Positions 8,177 to 16,020 are shown, numbered from the stretch's first letter. The stretch: 19,105 nt of DNA from Roseiarcus sp043739325 (GCA_043739325.1 JAYUFK010000045.1:1-19105); one strand, 5' to 3'. The notes: generated by a model from the letters alone, not told the origin. Numbers and translations: made by a program.

Positions 8177-8632
8177 ATGACGACGAAAATCACGGTCAAT
8201 GGCGTCCAACATCAATTCGATCTTGAGGCCGACACACCGCTGCTCTGGGTGCTGCGCGACACCCTCGGTCTTACCGGCACAAAATATGGGTGCGGCATCG
8301 GCGCTTGCGGGGCCTGCACCGTTCTGCATAACGGGGAAGCGTTGCGATCGTGCCAGATCCAGATCGGCGATCTTGAAGGCGCCCAGATCACGACGATCGA
8401 GGGCCTGTCGCCTAACCGTTCGCATCCCCTGCAAAAGGCCTGGATCGCCGAACAGGTTCCGCAATGCGGCTATTGCCAGTCCGGCCAGATCATGGCGGCC
8501 GCGGCGCTGCTCAAGGCCAAACCTAAACCCAGCGAAGCCGACATCGCCGACGCAATGACCAACATCTGCCGCTGCGGGACATACGGGCGCATCCGCGCCG
8601 CGATCACGCGCGCCGCGGGAGACGCGTCATGA
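8177..8632 (+). CDS. iorA: (2Fe-2S) subunit of an isoquinoline 1-oxidoreductase-type molybdenum hydroxylase
   Basis: The 151-residue protein has the two [2Fe-2S] sites of the xanthine oxidase family. The plant-type cluster uses C39, C44, C47 and C59 (YGCGIGACGACTVL...SC). The second helical cluster uses C97, C100, C131 and C133 (CGYCQSGQ and CRCGTY). It passes electrons from the molybdenum subunit encoded next. Its stop overlaps the start of that gene (ATGA at 8629-8632), which implies coupled translation. There is no FAD subunit nearby, consistent with the two-subunit IorAB/aldehyde dehydrogenase branch and not xanthine dehydrogenase proper. The electron acceptor is probably a cytochrome, as in relatives. 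Confidence 0.9.
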   Translation: MTTKITVNGVQHQFDLEADTPLLWVLRDTLGLTGTKYGCGIGACGACTVLHNGEALRSCQIQIGDLEGAQITTIEGLSPNRSHPLQKAWIAEQVPQCGYCQSGQIMAAAALLKAKPKPSEADIADAMTNICRCGTYGRIRAAITRAAGDAS

Positions 8633-10869
8633 GCGCGCTGCGGCCTTCGCGCCGCACCGTGCTGATCGGCGGCGGCGCGCTCGGACTGCTGGTCGGAGTC
8701 GGCGTGTGGGAGCTTGTGAAGAAGGGGCCGCGCGTCGCCGGAACAAGCGATGCGACCGGCGCGTTTCTGCACGAGTGGATTCACGTCGGGACGGACGGCG
8801 CCATCACGCTGCGCACTGGTCAATCCGAAATGGGTCAGGGAGCCTTCGCCGGCGTTGCGACGCTGGTGGCGGAGGAACTTGGATGCAGGCTCGATCAGTT
8901 GCATGTCGAGACCGGGCCGGCGTCCGACGCTTTCAAGAATATCGCGGTCGGGCGCGACGTTCTCAACCCCGAGCGCGGCCTGGCGAGCGGCGAAGGCGCG
9001 GGCTTCGGCGCCAATGTTCTCAACTTTGTCGCCGAGGTCGCGACGCAGCAGATCACCGGCGGTTCCTCGACGATCGCGGATCGCTTTATCCGCGCCCGGC
9101 AGGCGGGAGCGACGGCGCGCGAAATGCTAGTCGCCGCTGCGGCAAAGCAATGGGGCGTCGCGGCGGGCGAGTGCGCGGCGAACGAGGGCAGAATCACCCA
9201 CGCCGCGAGCAAGCGCAGCCTCGGCTTCGGCGATCTCGCCCTGGCGGCGAGCAAGCAGCCGCCGCCCGCGACAATCCAGCTCAAATCACGCGATGCGTGG
9301 ACGCTTGTAGGCACATCGACGCAGCGTGTCGATCTCCCCGCCAAGGTCGATGGCTCGGCCCAATACGGCATCGACGTGCGTCGCCCCGGCATGCTGTTCG
9401 CGGCGGTGATGAATTGTCCTGTATTCGGCGGCGCGCTGAAGAGCTTTGATGACAGCGCCGCGAAACTGAAGCCAGGATTCGTCAAGGCGCTCGCCGCGCC
9501 CGGCGGCGTCGCAATTGTCGCCGACAGCACATGGCGCGCGAAGAGCGCGCTGGCGGCGCTGAAAGTCGTTTGGGACGACGGCGCCGCCGCCGGGCTCGAC
9601 AGCGCGGCGATCGGCAAGGCGCTCGCCGACGCTTTGCCGGGCGCCAGGAAGGTCAGCGCCGAGGGCGATTTCGCCAGCGCTTACGCATCCGGCGCAAAGA
9701 GGCTTTCGGCCGACTATTCCTTCCCCTACCTCGCCCACGCGACGATGGAGCCGATGAACTGCACGGCCGAAGTCGGGCTGGAATGGGTCGACGTCTGGGC
9801 GCCAACGCAGGCTCAGACGATGGCGGTGGACTTCGCGGCCAAGGCCGCGGGCGTCGCGAAGGACAAGGTGCGCCTGCATACGACGCTGCTTGGCGGCGGT
9901 TTTGGCCGGCGGCTGGAATCGGATTTTGTCGAACAGGCGGTCTACCTCGCCAAAGCGATGGGAAAACCGGTGCAAGTAATCTGGTCGCGCGAGGAAGACA
10001 TGCAACATGACTTCTACCGCCCGGCCGCGTTGGTGCGCATGGAAGGCGCGCTCGATGCGCAGAACAAGGCTTCGGCGTTTCGCCTCGCCGTCGCCAGCCA
10101 GTCGATTCTGGCGCGGGTTTTTCCGCCCGCCGTGTGGCTGGGGCCGGATGAAACGCAGGTGCAGGGCGGCGTTTCGGTCCCCTACGCGATTGCCAACAAG
10201 CGAACCGACGTGGCGACGATCGACGTCGCGGTTCCCGTCGGCTCGTGGCGCTCGGTTGGCCATTCCATCATCGGCTTCGCCAAGGAGAGCTTTGTCGACG
10301 AAATGGCGGCCGCCGCTGGCGCCGATCCGCTGACATTCCGGCTTGCCATGCTTGGCGGCGAGCCGCGCTTGAGCGCCTTGCTCAAACTCGCGGCTTCATC
10401 CGCTAACTGGGGCGAGGCGCTGCCGAAAGGCGAGGCGCGCGGCCTGGCGCTGCATACGGCGTTCGGGACGGCCGTGGCGATGATCGCGCATATCGCGCTC
10501 GGCGATAGCGGCGCATTGCGCGTCAAGCGCGTCACCGCGGCGGTCGATTGCGGCACAATCGTCAGTCCGGACATTGTCCGCGCGCAGGTTGAAGGCGCGG
10601 TCGTCTTCGGCCTGTCGGCCGCGCTGTTTGGCAAGATCGCCATTCAAAAGGGCCGCGTCGTCGAACAAAACTTTCCCGATTACCGCGTCGTGCAAATGGA
10701 CGCAATGCCGGAAATCGACGTGCATCTTGTCCAATCCGACAACCTGCCCGGCGGCATCGGCGAGCCCGGACTGCCGCCGGTGGCGCCCGCGGTGGCCAAC
10801 GCGATCTTCGCGGCAACGGGAAAGCGCATCAGAGCGCTGCCGCTCATCGATCAGGGGTTTGGCGTCTGA
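8629..10869 (+). CDS. iorB: Molybdopterin-binding subunit of an isoquinoline 1-oxidoreductase-type hydroxylase
   Basis: The 746-residue protein starts with a twin-arginine signal (SRRTVLIGGG then a hydrophobic stretch, residues 7-30), so the complex is probably exported folded with its cofactors. The molybdopterin-binding motif LGGGFGRRLESDF lies near residue 420. The C-terminal GGIGEPGLPPVAPAVANA carries the catalytic glutamate E712. Length and motifs match the IorB/aldehyde-oxidising group, which hydroxylates aldehydes or N-heterocycles with water as oxygen source. No cytochrome c subunit and no XdhC/MocA-type maturation gene follow; the next gene is on the other strand. The substrate cannot be deduced. 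Confidence 0.9.
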   Translation: MSALRPSRRTVLIGGGALGLLVGVGVWELVKKGPRVAGTSDATGAFLHEWIHVGTDGAITLRTGQSEMGQGAFAGVATLVAEELGCRLDQLHVETGPASDAFKNIAVGRDVLNPERGLASGEGAGFGANVLNFVAEVATQQITGGSSTIADRFIRARQAGATAREMLVAAAAKQWGVAAGECAANEGRITHAASKRSLGFGDLALAASKQPPPATIQLKSRDAWTLVGTSTQRVDLPAKVDGSAQYGIDVRRPGMLFAAVMNCPVFGGALKSFDDSAAKLKPGFVKALAAPGGVAIVADSTWRAKSALAALKVVWDDGAAAGLDSAAIGKALADALPGARKVSAEGDFASAYASGAKRLSADYSFPYLAHATMEPMNCTAEVGLEWVDVWAPTQAQTMAVDFAAKAAGVAKDKVRLHTTLLGGGFGRRLESDFVEQAVYLAKAMGKPVQVIWSREEDMQHDFYRPAALVRMEGALDAQNKASAFRLAVASQSILARVFPPAVWLGPDETQVQGGVSVPYAIANKRTDVATIDVAVPVGSWRSVGHSIIGFAKESFVDEMAAAAGADPLTFRLAMLGGEPRLSALLKLAASSANWGEALPKGEARGLALHTAFGTAVAMIAHIALGDSGALRVKRVTAAVDCGTIVSPDIVRAQVEGAVVFGLSAALFGKIAIQKGRVVEQNFPDYRVVQMDAMPEIDVHLVQSDNLPGGIGEPGLPPVAPAVANAIFAATGKRIRALPLIDQGFGV

Positions 10870-10885
10870 GGCGGCGCCCTCCGTT

Positions 10886-11335
10886 TCACCACGCCGGCTG
10901 ACGCCGTTCGCGTCGAACAAATGCCAGTCGGCCACGCACGATTTTCCGCGCGGTTTTTATTACGAGGCCGAGTAGCGCCGGAGCGGCCGTGCGGCAGAAG
11001 GCGAGTTTGCGGATCTTCTTTTCGATGGTCCAGCAAGCCCGCGCGCCGCGCCGGAAGAACAGCACGTCTCCCGGTCCCAACCGGGTCGGCGCCATCGTAT
11101 CGCTTTCGATGACGACCGAGCCCTGGAGGAAATAGATCGTCTCGTCGCAGTCGTAGGTCCAGTTGAACTTGCCCTCGGTGCATTCCCAGACGATCGTCAG
11201 CGCCATGCCGTCAAAGCTGCGCGAAAGCACGAATTTTCGCGCCGTCGGGTTACCCTCGATAATCCATGAGGGTTCAATCGGCGAAAGGCGCAGCGGGACA
11301 TCGGTCCGGGAGGGAACAATCAACGATGGCGACAT
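10886..11335 (-). CDS. Cupin-domain protein, DUF861/Cupin_3 type
   Basis: The 149-residue protein has a single cupin barrel with the DUF861 pattern WECTEGKFNWTYDCDETIYFLQGSVVI (about 50-76), LGPGDVLFFRRGARACWTI (86-104) and the trailing IRKLAF. Members include ureidoglycine aminohydrolase-like and ectoine-related cupins, but most are uncharacterised. The C-terminal 30 residues are basic and not part of the cupin. I used the ATG at 11333-11335 because GGAGG lies nine bases upstream (11345-11349); the open frame upstream to 11503 has no cupin-like sequence. Its stop is 17 bases from that of the convergent iorB-like gene. The function is unknown. Confidence 0.8.
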   Translation of the reverse strand: MSPSLIVPSRTDVPLRLSPIEPSWIIEGNPTARKFVLSRSFDGMALTIVWECTEGKFNWTYDCDETIYFLQGSVVIESDTMAPTRLGPGDVLFFRRGARACWTIEKKIRKLAFCRTAAPALLGLVIKTARKIVRGRLAFVRRERRQPAW

Positions 11336-11534
11336 TTGCTTCTTCCTCCGCAATAATGCCTCGAATTTGAATGATCGAGCGTTAACGGATTGGTAACTTG
11401 TCCAGAGAAAGTCGGGGGTATCCGCCAACACGCCGATGCGACAAGCTCGGATGGTTAAGCCCCTGGTTCGCCAACTTGACGCCCCGGTTCCACGCGCCGA
11501 CATTGCCCCCGATCCTCAGAAAGCTTGGTTTGCC

Positions 11535-12362
11535 ATGAAGATTTCTCTCGTCCAGATGAACTCGATCAGCGACAAGGCGACAAATATCGCGGCGGCCCGG
11601 GCGCTGATCGATCGCGCCGTCGTCGAAGAGGCGCCTGATTGGATCCTGTTGCCCGAGCAGTTCGATTGGGCCGGCGGCACGCGCGCCGAAAAACTCGCTA
11701 ACGCCGAAGTCGTGCCCGGCGGACTGGCCTATAAAATGGCGCAAGACGCGGCGCGCGAGCATGGCGTGTTCATCCATGCGGGTTCGATCATGGAGCGCAT
11801 CGAGGACGGCGCGCGCATCCACAACACCAGCGTCGTCTTCAACCGCCAAGGTGAGGAAATCGCGCGTTATCGAAAAATCCATCTCTTCGACGTGACGACG
11901 CCGGACGGTGCTGTGTATCAGGAGAGCGCCACGGTGAAGGCGGGCGACGCGGTCGTCACCTACGATTGCGAGGGCGTCACGATCGGCTGCTCGATTTGCT
12001 ACGATCTGCGCTTTCCCGACCTGTTTCAGGCGCTCGCCGAAAAAGGCGCCGAGATCATCGCCCTGCCCGCAGCCTTCACGCTGCAGACCGGCAAGGACCA
12101 TTGGGAAGTGTTGTTGCGCGCCCGCGCCATCGAAACGCAAACCTATGTCTGCGCCAGCGCCCAGACCGGCTCGTTCACCGTCGGCAACGAACAGCGCTTC
12201 ACCTACGGCCATTCGCTGATTGCGGACCCGTGGGGCCATGTGGTGGCCAAGGCGTCGGATGGCGTCGGCATTGTCTCGACCCGTATCGACCGCGCCCAGA
12301 TTGAGCGCGTGCGCCGCCAGATCCCCGTCGCCCAGCACAAAGTAAAGTCTTTGCGGGTATGA
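11535..12362 (+). CDS. Carbon-nitrogen hydrolase of the Nit1/Nit2 type
   Basis: The 275-residue protein has the nitrilase-superfamily catalytic triad: E41 in LLPEQFDW, K114 in YRKIHLFDV and C155 in GCSICYDLRFPDLF. The YRKIHLFDV plus CYDLRFPDLF signature is that of the Nit1/Nit2 (omega-amidase / deaminated glutathione amidase) branch. That activity would remove amide-repair by-products made by transaminases. I chose the ATG at 11535 (KISLVQMNS) because family members begin at this strand; the frame is open back to 11436 without similarity. Bases 11336-11534 upstream hold no gene I can recognise. Confidence 0.9.
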   Translation: MKISLVQMNSISDKATNIAAARALIDRAVVEEAPDWILLPEQFDWAGGTRAEKLANAEVVPGGLAYKMAQDAAREHGVFIHAGSIMERIEDGARIHNTSVVFNRQGEEIARYRKIHLFDVTTPDGAVYQESATVKAGDAVVTYDCEGVTIGCSICYDLRFPDLFQALAEKGAEIIALPAAFTLQTGKDHWEVLLRARAIETQTYVCASAQTGSFTVGNEQRFTYGHSLIADPWGHVVAKASDGVGIVSTRIDRAQIERVRRQIPVAQHKVKSLRV

Positions 12363-12477
12363 CAGGGCCGCAAAATGTGGCTCGCCCTTGCGATAATTAT
12401 GCTTTGCAGGGTGGGCGGCTCAGCGGATATTGGCGCCTTGTTTCGTGCTGCGGGACAGACTTTTAAAGCCCTCCCAC

Positions 12478-12586
12478 GTCATGGCCGGGCTTGTCCCGGC
12501 CATCCACGCGGTCGGGCTCGGCGAATTGCACGCGGACTTCATACCGCCGCAACGACGTGGATGGCCGGGACAAGCCCGGCCATGAC
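12478..12586. repeat. Perfect 31-bp inverted repeat (intergenic palindromic element)
   Basis: Bases 12478-12508 and 12556-12586 are exact reverse complements, separated by 47 bases. Each arm itself contains a shorter palindrome (atggccgggc-ttgt-cccggccat), so it can fold as a small hairpin or as one long stem. The element lies between the Nit gene and the corrinoid protein gene. Translations across it give the well-known spurious peptides of this repeat family (for example MAGTSPAMT). It could act as a terminator for the Nit gene. Twenty bases of one arm recur at 19021-19040. Confidence 0.85.
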
Positions 12587-12615
12587 GGCCGTTAGAGCAA
12601 ACGGGAAAAGTTTCG

Positions 12616-13323
12616 ATGGCTGAAGACGATCTCGACCTGGCGACCCTTTCCGACGAGGAACTCGTGCTGCAGATGCACGACGATCTCTATGACGGCATGA
12701 AGGAAGAGGTCGAGAAGGGCGTCAACATCCTGCTCTCGCGCGGCTGGTCGCCCTACAATGTCCTGACCAAGGCGCTGGTCGAGGGCATGCGCATCGTCGG
12801 CATCGATTTTCGCGACGGCATATTGTTCGTGCCGGAAGTGCTGATGTCGGCCAACTCGATGAAAGCCGGAATGGCGATTTTACGCCCCCTGCTGATCGCC
12901 ACCGGCGCCCCCAAGATGGGCAAGATGGTGATCGGCACCGTCAAGGGCGACATTCACGACATCGGCAAAAACCTCGTCAGCATGATGATGGAAGGCGCCG
13001 GCTTCGAAGTCATCGACCTTGGCATCAACAACGGCGTCGAGAAATACCTGGCGGCGATCGAAGAGCACCAGCCCGACATTCTCGGCATGTCCGCCCTGCT
13101 GACGACGACCATGCCGTACATGAAAGTCGTCATCGACACGCTGAAGGAAAAGGGCCTGCGCAACGATTACATCGTGCTCGTCGGCGGCGCCCCGCTGAAT
13201 GAATCCTTCGCCGAGGCCGTCGGCGCCGACGCCTATTGCCGCGACGCCGCTGTCGCGGTGGAGACCGCCAAGACGATGATGGCGCGCCGGCAAGGCTCGC
13301 ACCAGGAGCGCGAAACGGTTTGA
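12616..13323 (+). CDS. Corrinoid (B12-binding) methyl-carrier protein, MtbC/MttC type
   Basis: The 235-residue protein has a B12-binding cap of four helices (about 10-95, with LVEGMRIVGIDFRDGILFVPEVLMSANSM in two parts). A Rossmann-like cobalamin domain follows, with GDIHDIGKN (111-119), where H114 would be the lower axial cobalt ligand, then SALLTTTM (159-166) and GGAPL (190-194). It matches methylamine/methanol-type corrinoid proteins and the first half of methionine synthase. It would accept a methyl group from a substrate methyltransferase and hand it to tetrahydrofolate via the enzyme at 16080. It is the first gene of the one-carbon module. GGGAAAAG lies shortly upstream of its ATG. Confidence 0.93.
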   Translation: MAEDDLDLATLSDEELVLQMHDDLYDGMKEEVEKGVNILLSRGWSPYNVLTKALVEGMRIVGIDFRDGILFVPEVLMSANSMKAGMAILRPLLIATGAPKMGKMVIGTVKGDIHDIGKNLVSMMMEGAGFEVIDLGINNGVEKYLAAIEEHQPDILGMSALLTTTMPYMKVVIDTLKEKGLRNDYIVLVGGAPLNESFAEAVGADAYCRDAAVAVETAKTMMARRQGSHQERETV

Positions 13324-13367
13324 GTGTTTGGCAAGCCCCTCTCACGTGCCGGAGATGGGGTTAACGC

Positions 13368-13371
13368 AAGG
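13368..13371 (+). promoter_or_regulatory. Ribosome binding site supporting a TTG start
   Basis: AAGG lies eight bases before TTG 13380. No in-frame ATG occurs between the upstream stop region and the conserved TLVIACGALAREI segment, so this site decides the start of the DUF1638 gene. Confidence 0.55.
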
Positions 13372-13379
13372 CGAGACAG

Positions 13380-14057
13380 TTGAGCGAATCTGCCAATACG
13401 ATAGCCCAGATCGATGCTGAAGCGTTACTGCCGCGCCGCGTCGCTGGAGCCAAGCGCACCCTTGTGATCGCTTGCGGCGCGCTGGCCCGCGAGATCATCC
13501 ACTTGCAGCGCGGCCCGCTGGCGCATCTCGATGTGACCTGCCTCCCCGCCAAGCTACACAATACGCCCTCGCTGATTCCCGCCGAAATGCGCCGGAAGAT
13601 TCGCGAAAACCGCGCCGCCTACGATGAAATCTTTTGTCTGTACGGCGATTGCGGCACGGGTGGCGAACTCGATCGCGTGCTCGCCGAGGAAGGCGTCACG
13701 CGCATCGCTGGCGCGCATTGCTACGAATTCTTCGCCGGCGCCGCCAATTTCGACGCGATGATGGAAGCCGAGACGGGCACGTTCTTTCTCACCGATTTTC
13801 TCGTGCGCCATTTCGACCGGCTGGTGATCGAAGGGCTCGGCCTCGATCGCTTCCCGCAATTGCGCGACGATTATTTCGGTAATTACCGCCGCGTCGTCTA
13901 TCTCGCCCAATTCGACGACGAGACGCTGACGCGCGACGCCGAGGCGGCAGCCGACCGGCTTGGCCTTGCGTTCGAGCGCCGCTTCACCGGTCTCGGCGGC
14001 GTCGAGAATTTCTTCGCGCAGACGATCAAGCCCGCGCCAGCGCAGGGGGTTGCGTGA
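13380..14057 (+). CDS. DUF1638 family protein of the corrinoid methyl-transfer module
   Basis: The 225-residue protein matches DUF1638: TLVIACGALAREI near the N-terminus (27-39), FCLYGDCGTGGELDRVL (85-101) and GAHCYEFF (111-118). Cysteines C32, C86, C91 and C114 in these motifs could bind a metal or cofactor, but this is a guess. From memory, DUF1638 genes also sit beside corrinoid methyltransferase genes in methylotrophic archaea, which suggests a helper role in corrinoid handling. Translation starts at TTG 13380, 56 bases after the corrinoid gene. The stop overlaps the start of the next gene (TGATG at 14055-14059). No biochemical function is established to my knowledge. Confidence 0.85.
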   Translation: MSESANTIAQIDAEALLPRRVAGAKRTLVIACGALAREIIHLQRGPLAHLDVTCLPAKLHNTPSLIPAEMRRKIRENRAAYDEIFCLYGDCGTGGELDRVLAEEGVTRIAGAHCYEFFAGAANFDAMMEAETGTFFLTDFLVRHFDRLVIEGLGLDRFPQLRDDYFGNYRRVVYLAQFDDETLTRDAEAAADRLGLAFERRFTGLGGVENFFAQTIKPAPAQGVA

Positions 14058-14362
14058 TGGCCAACCTGACCATTCTGTACTGGCGCGATATCCCGAGCCA
14101 AGTCATCGTCAAATCGGGCCGCAACAGCGCCAAGCGCGAACTCACCGAGCGTTTCATCCGGGCTATCGACGCGGCGGCGATGCACGCGCACGCCAAGAGC
14201 GCCGACGACTATCTCGCCGACTGGCGGCGCAGCGATCCCTCGCCCTGCGGCGACGATATCGAGGCCGAGGCGAGCGCCGCCGCGGCGCGCCTCGAAGCCG
14301 AATACGACACGCATCGCCTCGCCCTACTGGCCAAGCACGACGGTCGCGAGGCGCCGACTTGA
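14057..14362 (+). CDS. Small 'virulence factor' family protein (PF13769-like) in the one-carbon module
   Basis: The 101-residue protein begins TILYWRDIPSQVIVKSGR and has the acidic-helical middle FIRAIDAAAMHAHAKSADDYLADWRR typical of a small alphaproteobacterial family named after a plant-pathogen virulence locus. No enzyme motif, signal peptide or membrane span is visible; the C-terminal half (about 66-92) looks like one long Ala/Glu helix. The ATG at 14057 overlaps the previous stop; a GTG one codon upstream is an alternative. The stop overlaps the next start as TTGA. Its tight coupling to DUF1638 and the MetV-like gene argues for a structural or assembly role here, not virulence. Confidence 0.75.
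   Translation: MANLTILYWRDIPSQVIVKSGRNSAKRELTERFIRAIDAAAMHAHAKSADDYLADWRRSDPSPCGDDIEAEASAAAARLEAEYDTHRLALLAKHDGREAPT
14348..14351 (+). promoter_or_regulatory. Ribosome binding site supporting a TTG start
   Basis: GAGG lies seven bases before TTG 14359, inside the end of the small upstream gene. It supports the long form of the MetV-like protein over an internal ATG at 14482, which would delete the conserved RLRLWSVRH segment. Confidence 0.6.
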
Positions 14363-14877
14363 TCCATGCGCTAACGCCTTCCGCGTTCGAGCCGCGCGGC
14401 AAGCGCCCGCCCGCGAACAACCGATTTCGTCTGCGTCTGTGGAGCGTACGTCACAGCACAGCGCTCGAGCGCCTTTATAACATGCTTGAGGCAGCGCTGA
14501 TCGCGGCCGCGCCGTTGATGCGGCGGATCGGCTATAACAGGCTTGAGCGCACCGTCGCGTTCGTCGAGCGCCACGTCAAGGGCGCGCTGTTCGATTGCCG
14601 CATGTGCGGCGATTGCGTTCTCTCCTCCACCGGCATGTCGTGCCCGATGAATTGCCCCAAGGCGCTGCGCAACGGCCCATGCGGCGGCGTGCGCGCCAAC
14701 GGCAATTGCGAGGTCTATCCCGAGATGCCCTGCGTCTGGGTCAAGGCCTATGACGGCAGCCGCACTATGCGCGACGGCGCCAAAATCAATATTCCGCTGC
14801 CGCCCGTCAATCATGCGCTGAAAGGTTCGTCGGCGTGGCTGCGCATGGTGCGCCAGCGCACCGGCGTCGACACATGA
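14359..14877 (+). CDS. MetV-like cysteine-rich protein (MTHFR C-terminal domain family, PF12225)
   Basis: The 172-residue protein contains eight cysteines at 80, 83, 86, 95, 99, 108, 117 and 125, within LFDCRMCGDCVLSSTG, MSCPMNCPK, NGPCGG and NCEVYPEMPCVWV. This is the hallmark of the MTHFR_C family, which includes MetV, the metal-cluster partner of MetF in acetogens. It probably binds an Fe-S cluster or zinc and feeds electrons to the flavin of MetF. Conserved sequence before the cysteines (FRLRLWSVRH, ALERLY, MRRIGYNRLER) requires the upstream TTG start, which overlaps the preceding stop (TTGA). Its own stop overlaps the metF start (ATGA). The family is clear; the bound cofactor is inferred. 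Confidence 0.85.
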   Translation: MIHALTPSAFEPRGKRPPANNRFRLRLWSVRHSTALERLYNMLEAALIAAAPLMRRIGYNRLERTVAFVERHVKGALFDCRMCGDCVLSSTGMSCPMNCPKALRNGPCGGVRANGNCEVYPEMPCVWVKAYDGSRTMRDGAKINIPLPPVNHALKGSSAWLRMVRQRTGVDT

Positions 14878-15917
14878 TGCAGGTCGCGCCGCACCCGCAC
14901 GACATCGGCCCCGACCCTGGCGCGCCGCTCGTCGATCTGCCGGGGCATTCCTCGCGCGGACGGCTGGAGCGCGTGCTGAGGCGGGGCGAATTCGCTGTCA
15001 CCGCCGAACTCAACCCGCCCGATTCCGCCGACCCGGAGGACGTCTATCAGCGCGCCAGAATATTCGAAGGCTGGGTCGACGGCATCAACGCCACCGACGG
15101 CTCGGGCGCGCACTGCCACATGTCGAGCGTCGCGATTTGCGCGCTGCTGACGCGCGTCGGCTACGCGCCGATCCTGCAGATTTCCTGCCGCGACTACAAT
15201 CGCATCGCCATTCAGGGGAATGTGCTGGGAGCCGCCGCGCTGCAGGTTGGCAACATCCTGTGCCTGACGGGCGATGGGGTGCAATGCGGCGATCATCCCG
15301 AGGCCAAGCCGGTTTTCGATCTCGATTCCATCGGCCTGCTCTCGGTCATCCGGGGCATGCGCGACGAAGGGCGGTTCCTGTCCGGCCGCAAGATCACGAC
15401 GCCGCCGCGTGTCTTCCTCGGCGCGGCGGAAAATCCGTTCGCGCCGCCCTATGAATTCCGCCCCATCCGTCTCGCCAAGAAGATCGCGGCGGGCGCGCAG
15501 TTCATCCAGACGCAATATTGTTTCGATGCGCCGTTGATGCAGGATTTTATGACGCGCGTGTGCGATATGGGACTGGACGAAAAATGCTTTATTCTCGCCG
15601 GCGTCGGACCGCTCGCTTCAGCGAAAACCGCCAAATGGATGCGCGCCAATGTCGCGGGCGTGCATATTCCCGACGCGGTCGTCGCCCGCCTCAAAGGCGC
15701 CGAGGATCAGAAGGCCGAGGGTAAGCGCATCTGCATCGAGATGATCCAGCAGATGCGCGAAATGAAAGGCATCGCCGGCGTGCATGTGATGGCGTATCGT
15801 CAGGAGCAATATGTTTCGGAGATCGTGCATGAGTCGGGCGTGCTAAAAGGCCGCGCGCCATGGCGGCGCGATTTCGTGTCAAAAATGCAGGCGGTCGAGA
15901 GTTTGGAGACGAACTAG
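14874..15917 (+). CDS. metF: Methylenetetrahydrofolate reductase (MetF)
   Basis: The 347-residue TIM-barrel flavoprotein has AVTAELNPPDSAD with the catalytic-type glutamate E45, and YAPILQISCRDYNRIAIQGNVLGAAALQVGNILCLTGDG, the FAD/folate-binding heart of the MetF family. Also present are AAGAQFIQTQYCFD and FILAGVGPLAS. It interconverts 5-methyl-THF and 5,10-methylene-THF. In this cluster the oxidative direction is likely, to bring demethylation-derived methyl groups into C1 oxidation or serine synthesis; that direction is inferred. The length exceeds E. coli MetF because of about 35 extra N-terminal residues. The start is ATG 14874, overlapping the previous stop; ATG 14877 is an equal alternative. 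Confidence 0.92.
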   Translation: MMQVAPHPHDIGPDPGAPLVDLPGHSSRGRLERVLRRGEFAVTAELNPPDSADPEDVYQRARIFEGWVDGINATDGSGAHCHMSSVAICALLTRVGYAPILQISCRDYNRIAIQGNVLGAAALQVGNILCLTGDGVQCGDHPEAKPVFDLDSIGLLSVIRGMRDEGRFLSGRKITTPPRVFLGAAENPFAPPYEFRPIRLAKKIAAGAQFIQTQYCFDAPLMQDFMTRVCDMGLDEKCFILAGVGPLASAKTAKWMRANVAGVHIPDAVVARLKGAEDQKAEGKRICIEMIQQMREMKGIAGVHVMAYRQEQYVSEIVHESGVLKGRAPWRRDFVSKMQAVESLETN

Positions 15918-15919
15918 CC

Positions 15920-16020
15920 CCCTCTCCCGCTTGCGGGAGAGGGTTGGGGTGAGGGCGTTTAGCGCGGTATCCCCTCATCCGACGGCTTCGCCGCCACCTT
16001 CTCCCGCAAGCGTGAGAAGG
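15920..16020. repeat. Pair of inverted palindromic elements with strong hairpins
   Basis: Bases 15920-15930 pair perfectly with 15933-15943 (an 11-bp GC-rich stem with a two-base loop). A second stem pairs 15997-16007 with 16010-16020 with one mismatch. The unit 'ctctcccgc...gagggttggggtgaggg' reappears inverted in the second half (ccctcatcc...cttctcccgc), so the whole is a composite palindrome. This sequence type is a common intergenic repeat in alphaproteobacteria. It begins three bases after the metF stop (TAG 15915-15917) and could attenuate transcription or stabilise the upstream message. Confidence 0.85.

Noticed and set aside
9286..10263. 325-residue reverse open frame
   Set aside because: It is antisense to the molybdopterin subunit, whose motifs are intact on the plus strand.
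12478..12586. Reading the inverted repeat as a cobalamin riboswitch ahead of the corrinoid gene
   Set aside because: I see no B12-box consensus; the region is explained by a repeat that also occurs at 19021.
12375..12623. 82-residue forward open frame between the Nit gene and the corrinoid gene
   Set aside because: Most of it is translation of the 31-bp inverted repeat (peptides such as HGRACPGHPR and MAGTSPAMT), a familiar spurious product of this repeat family.
13960..14358. Upstream extension of the MetV-like reading frame, giving a 305-residue protein
   Set aside because: It overlaps DUF1638 and the small protein in another frame and is Arg-rich without similarity; the TTG at 14359 with GAGG is a better start.
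15691..15978. 95-residue reverse open frame over the end of metF
   Set aside because: Its N-terminal HPNPLPQAGEG is the standard translation of the intergenic palindrome, and the rest is antisense to metF.
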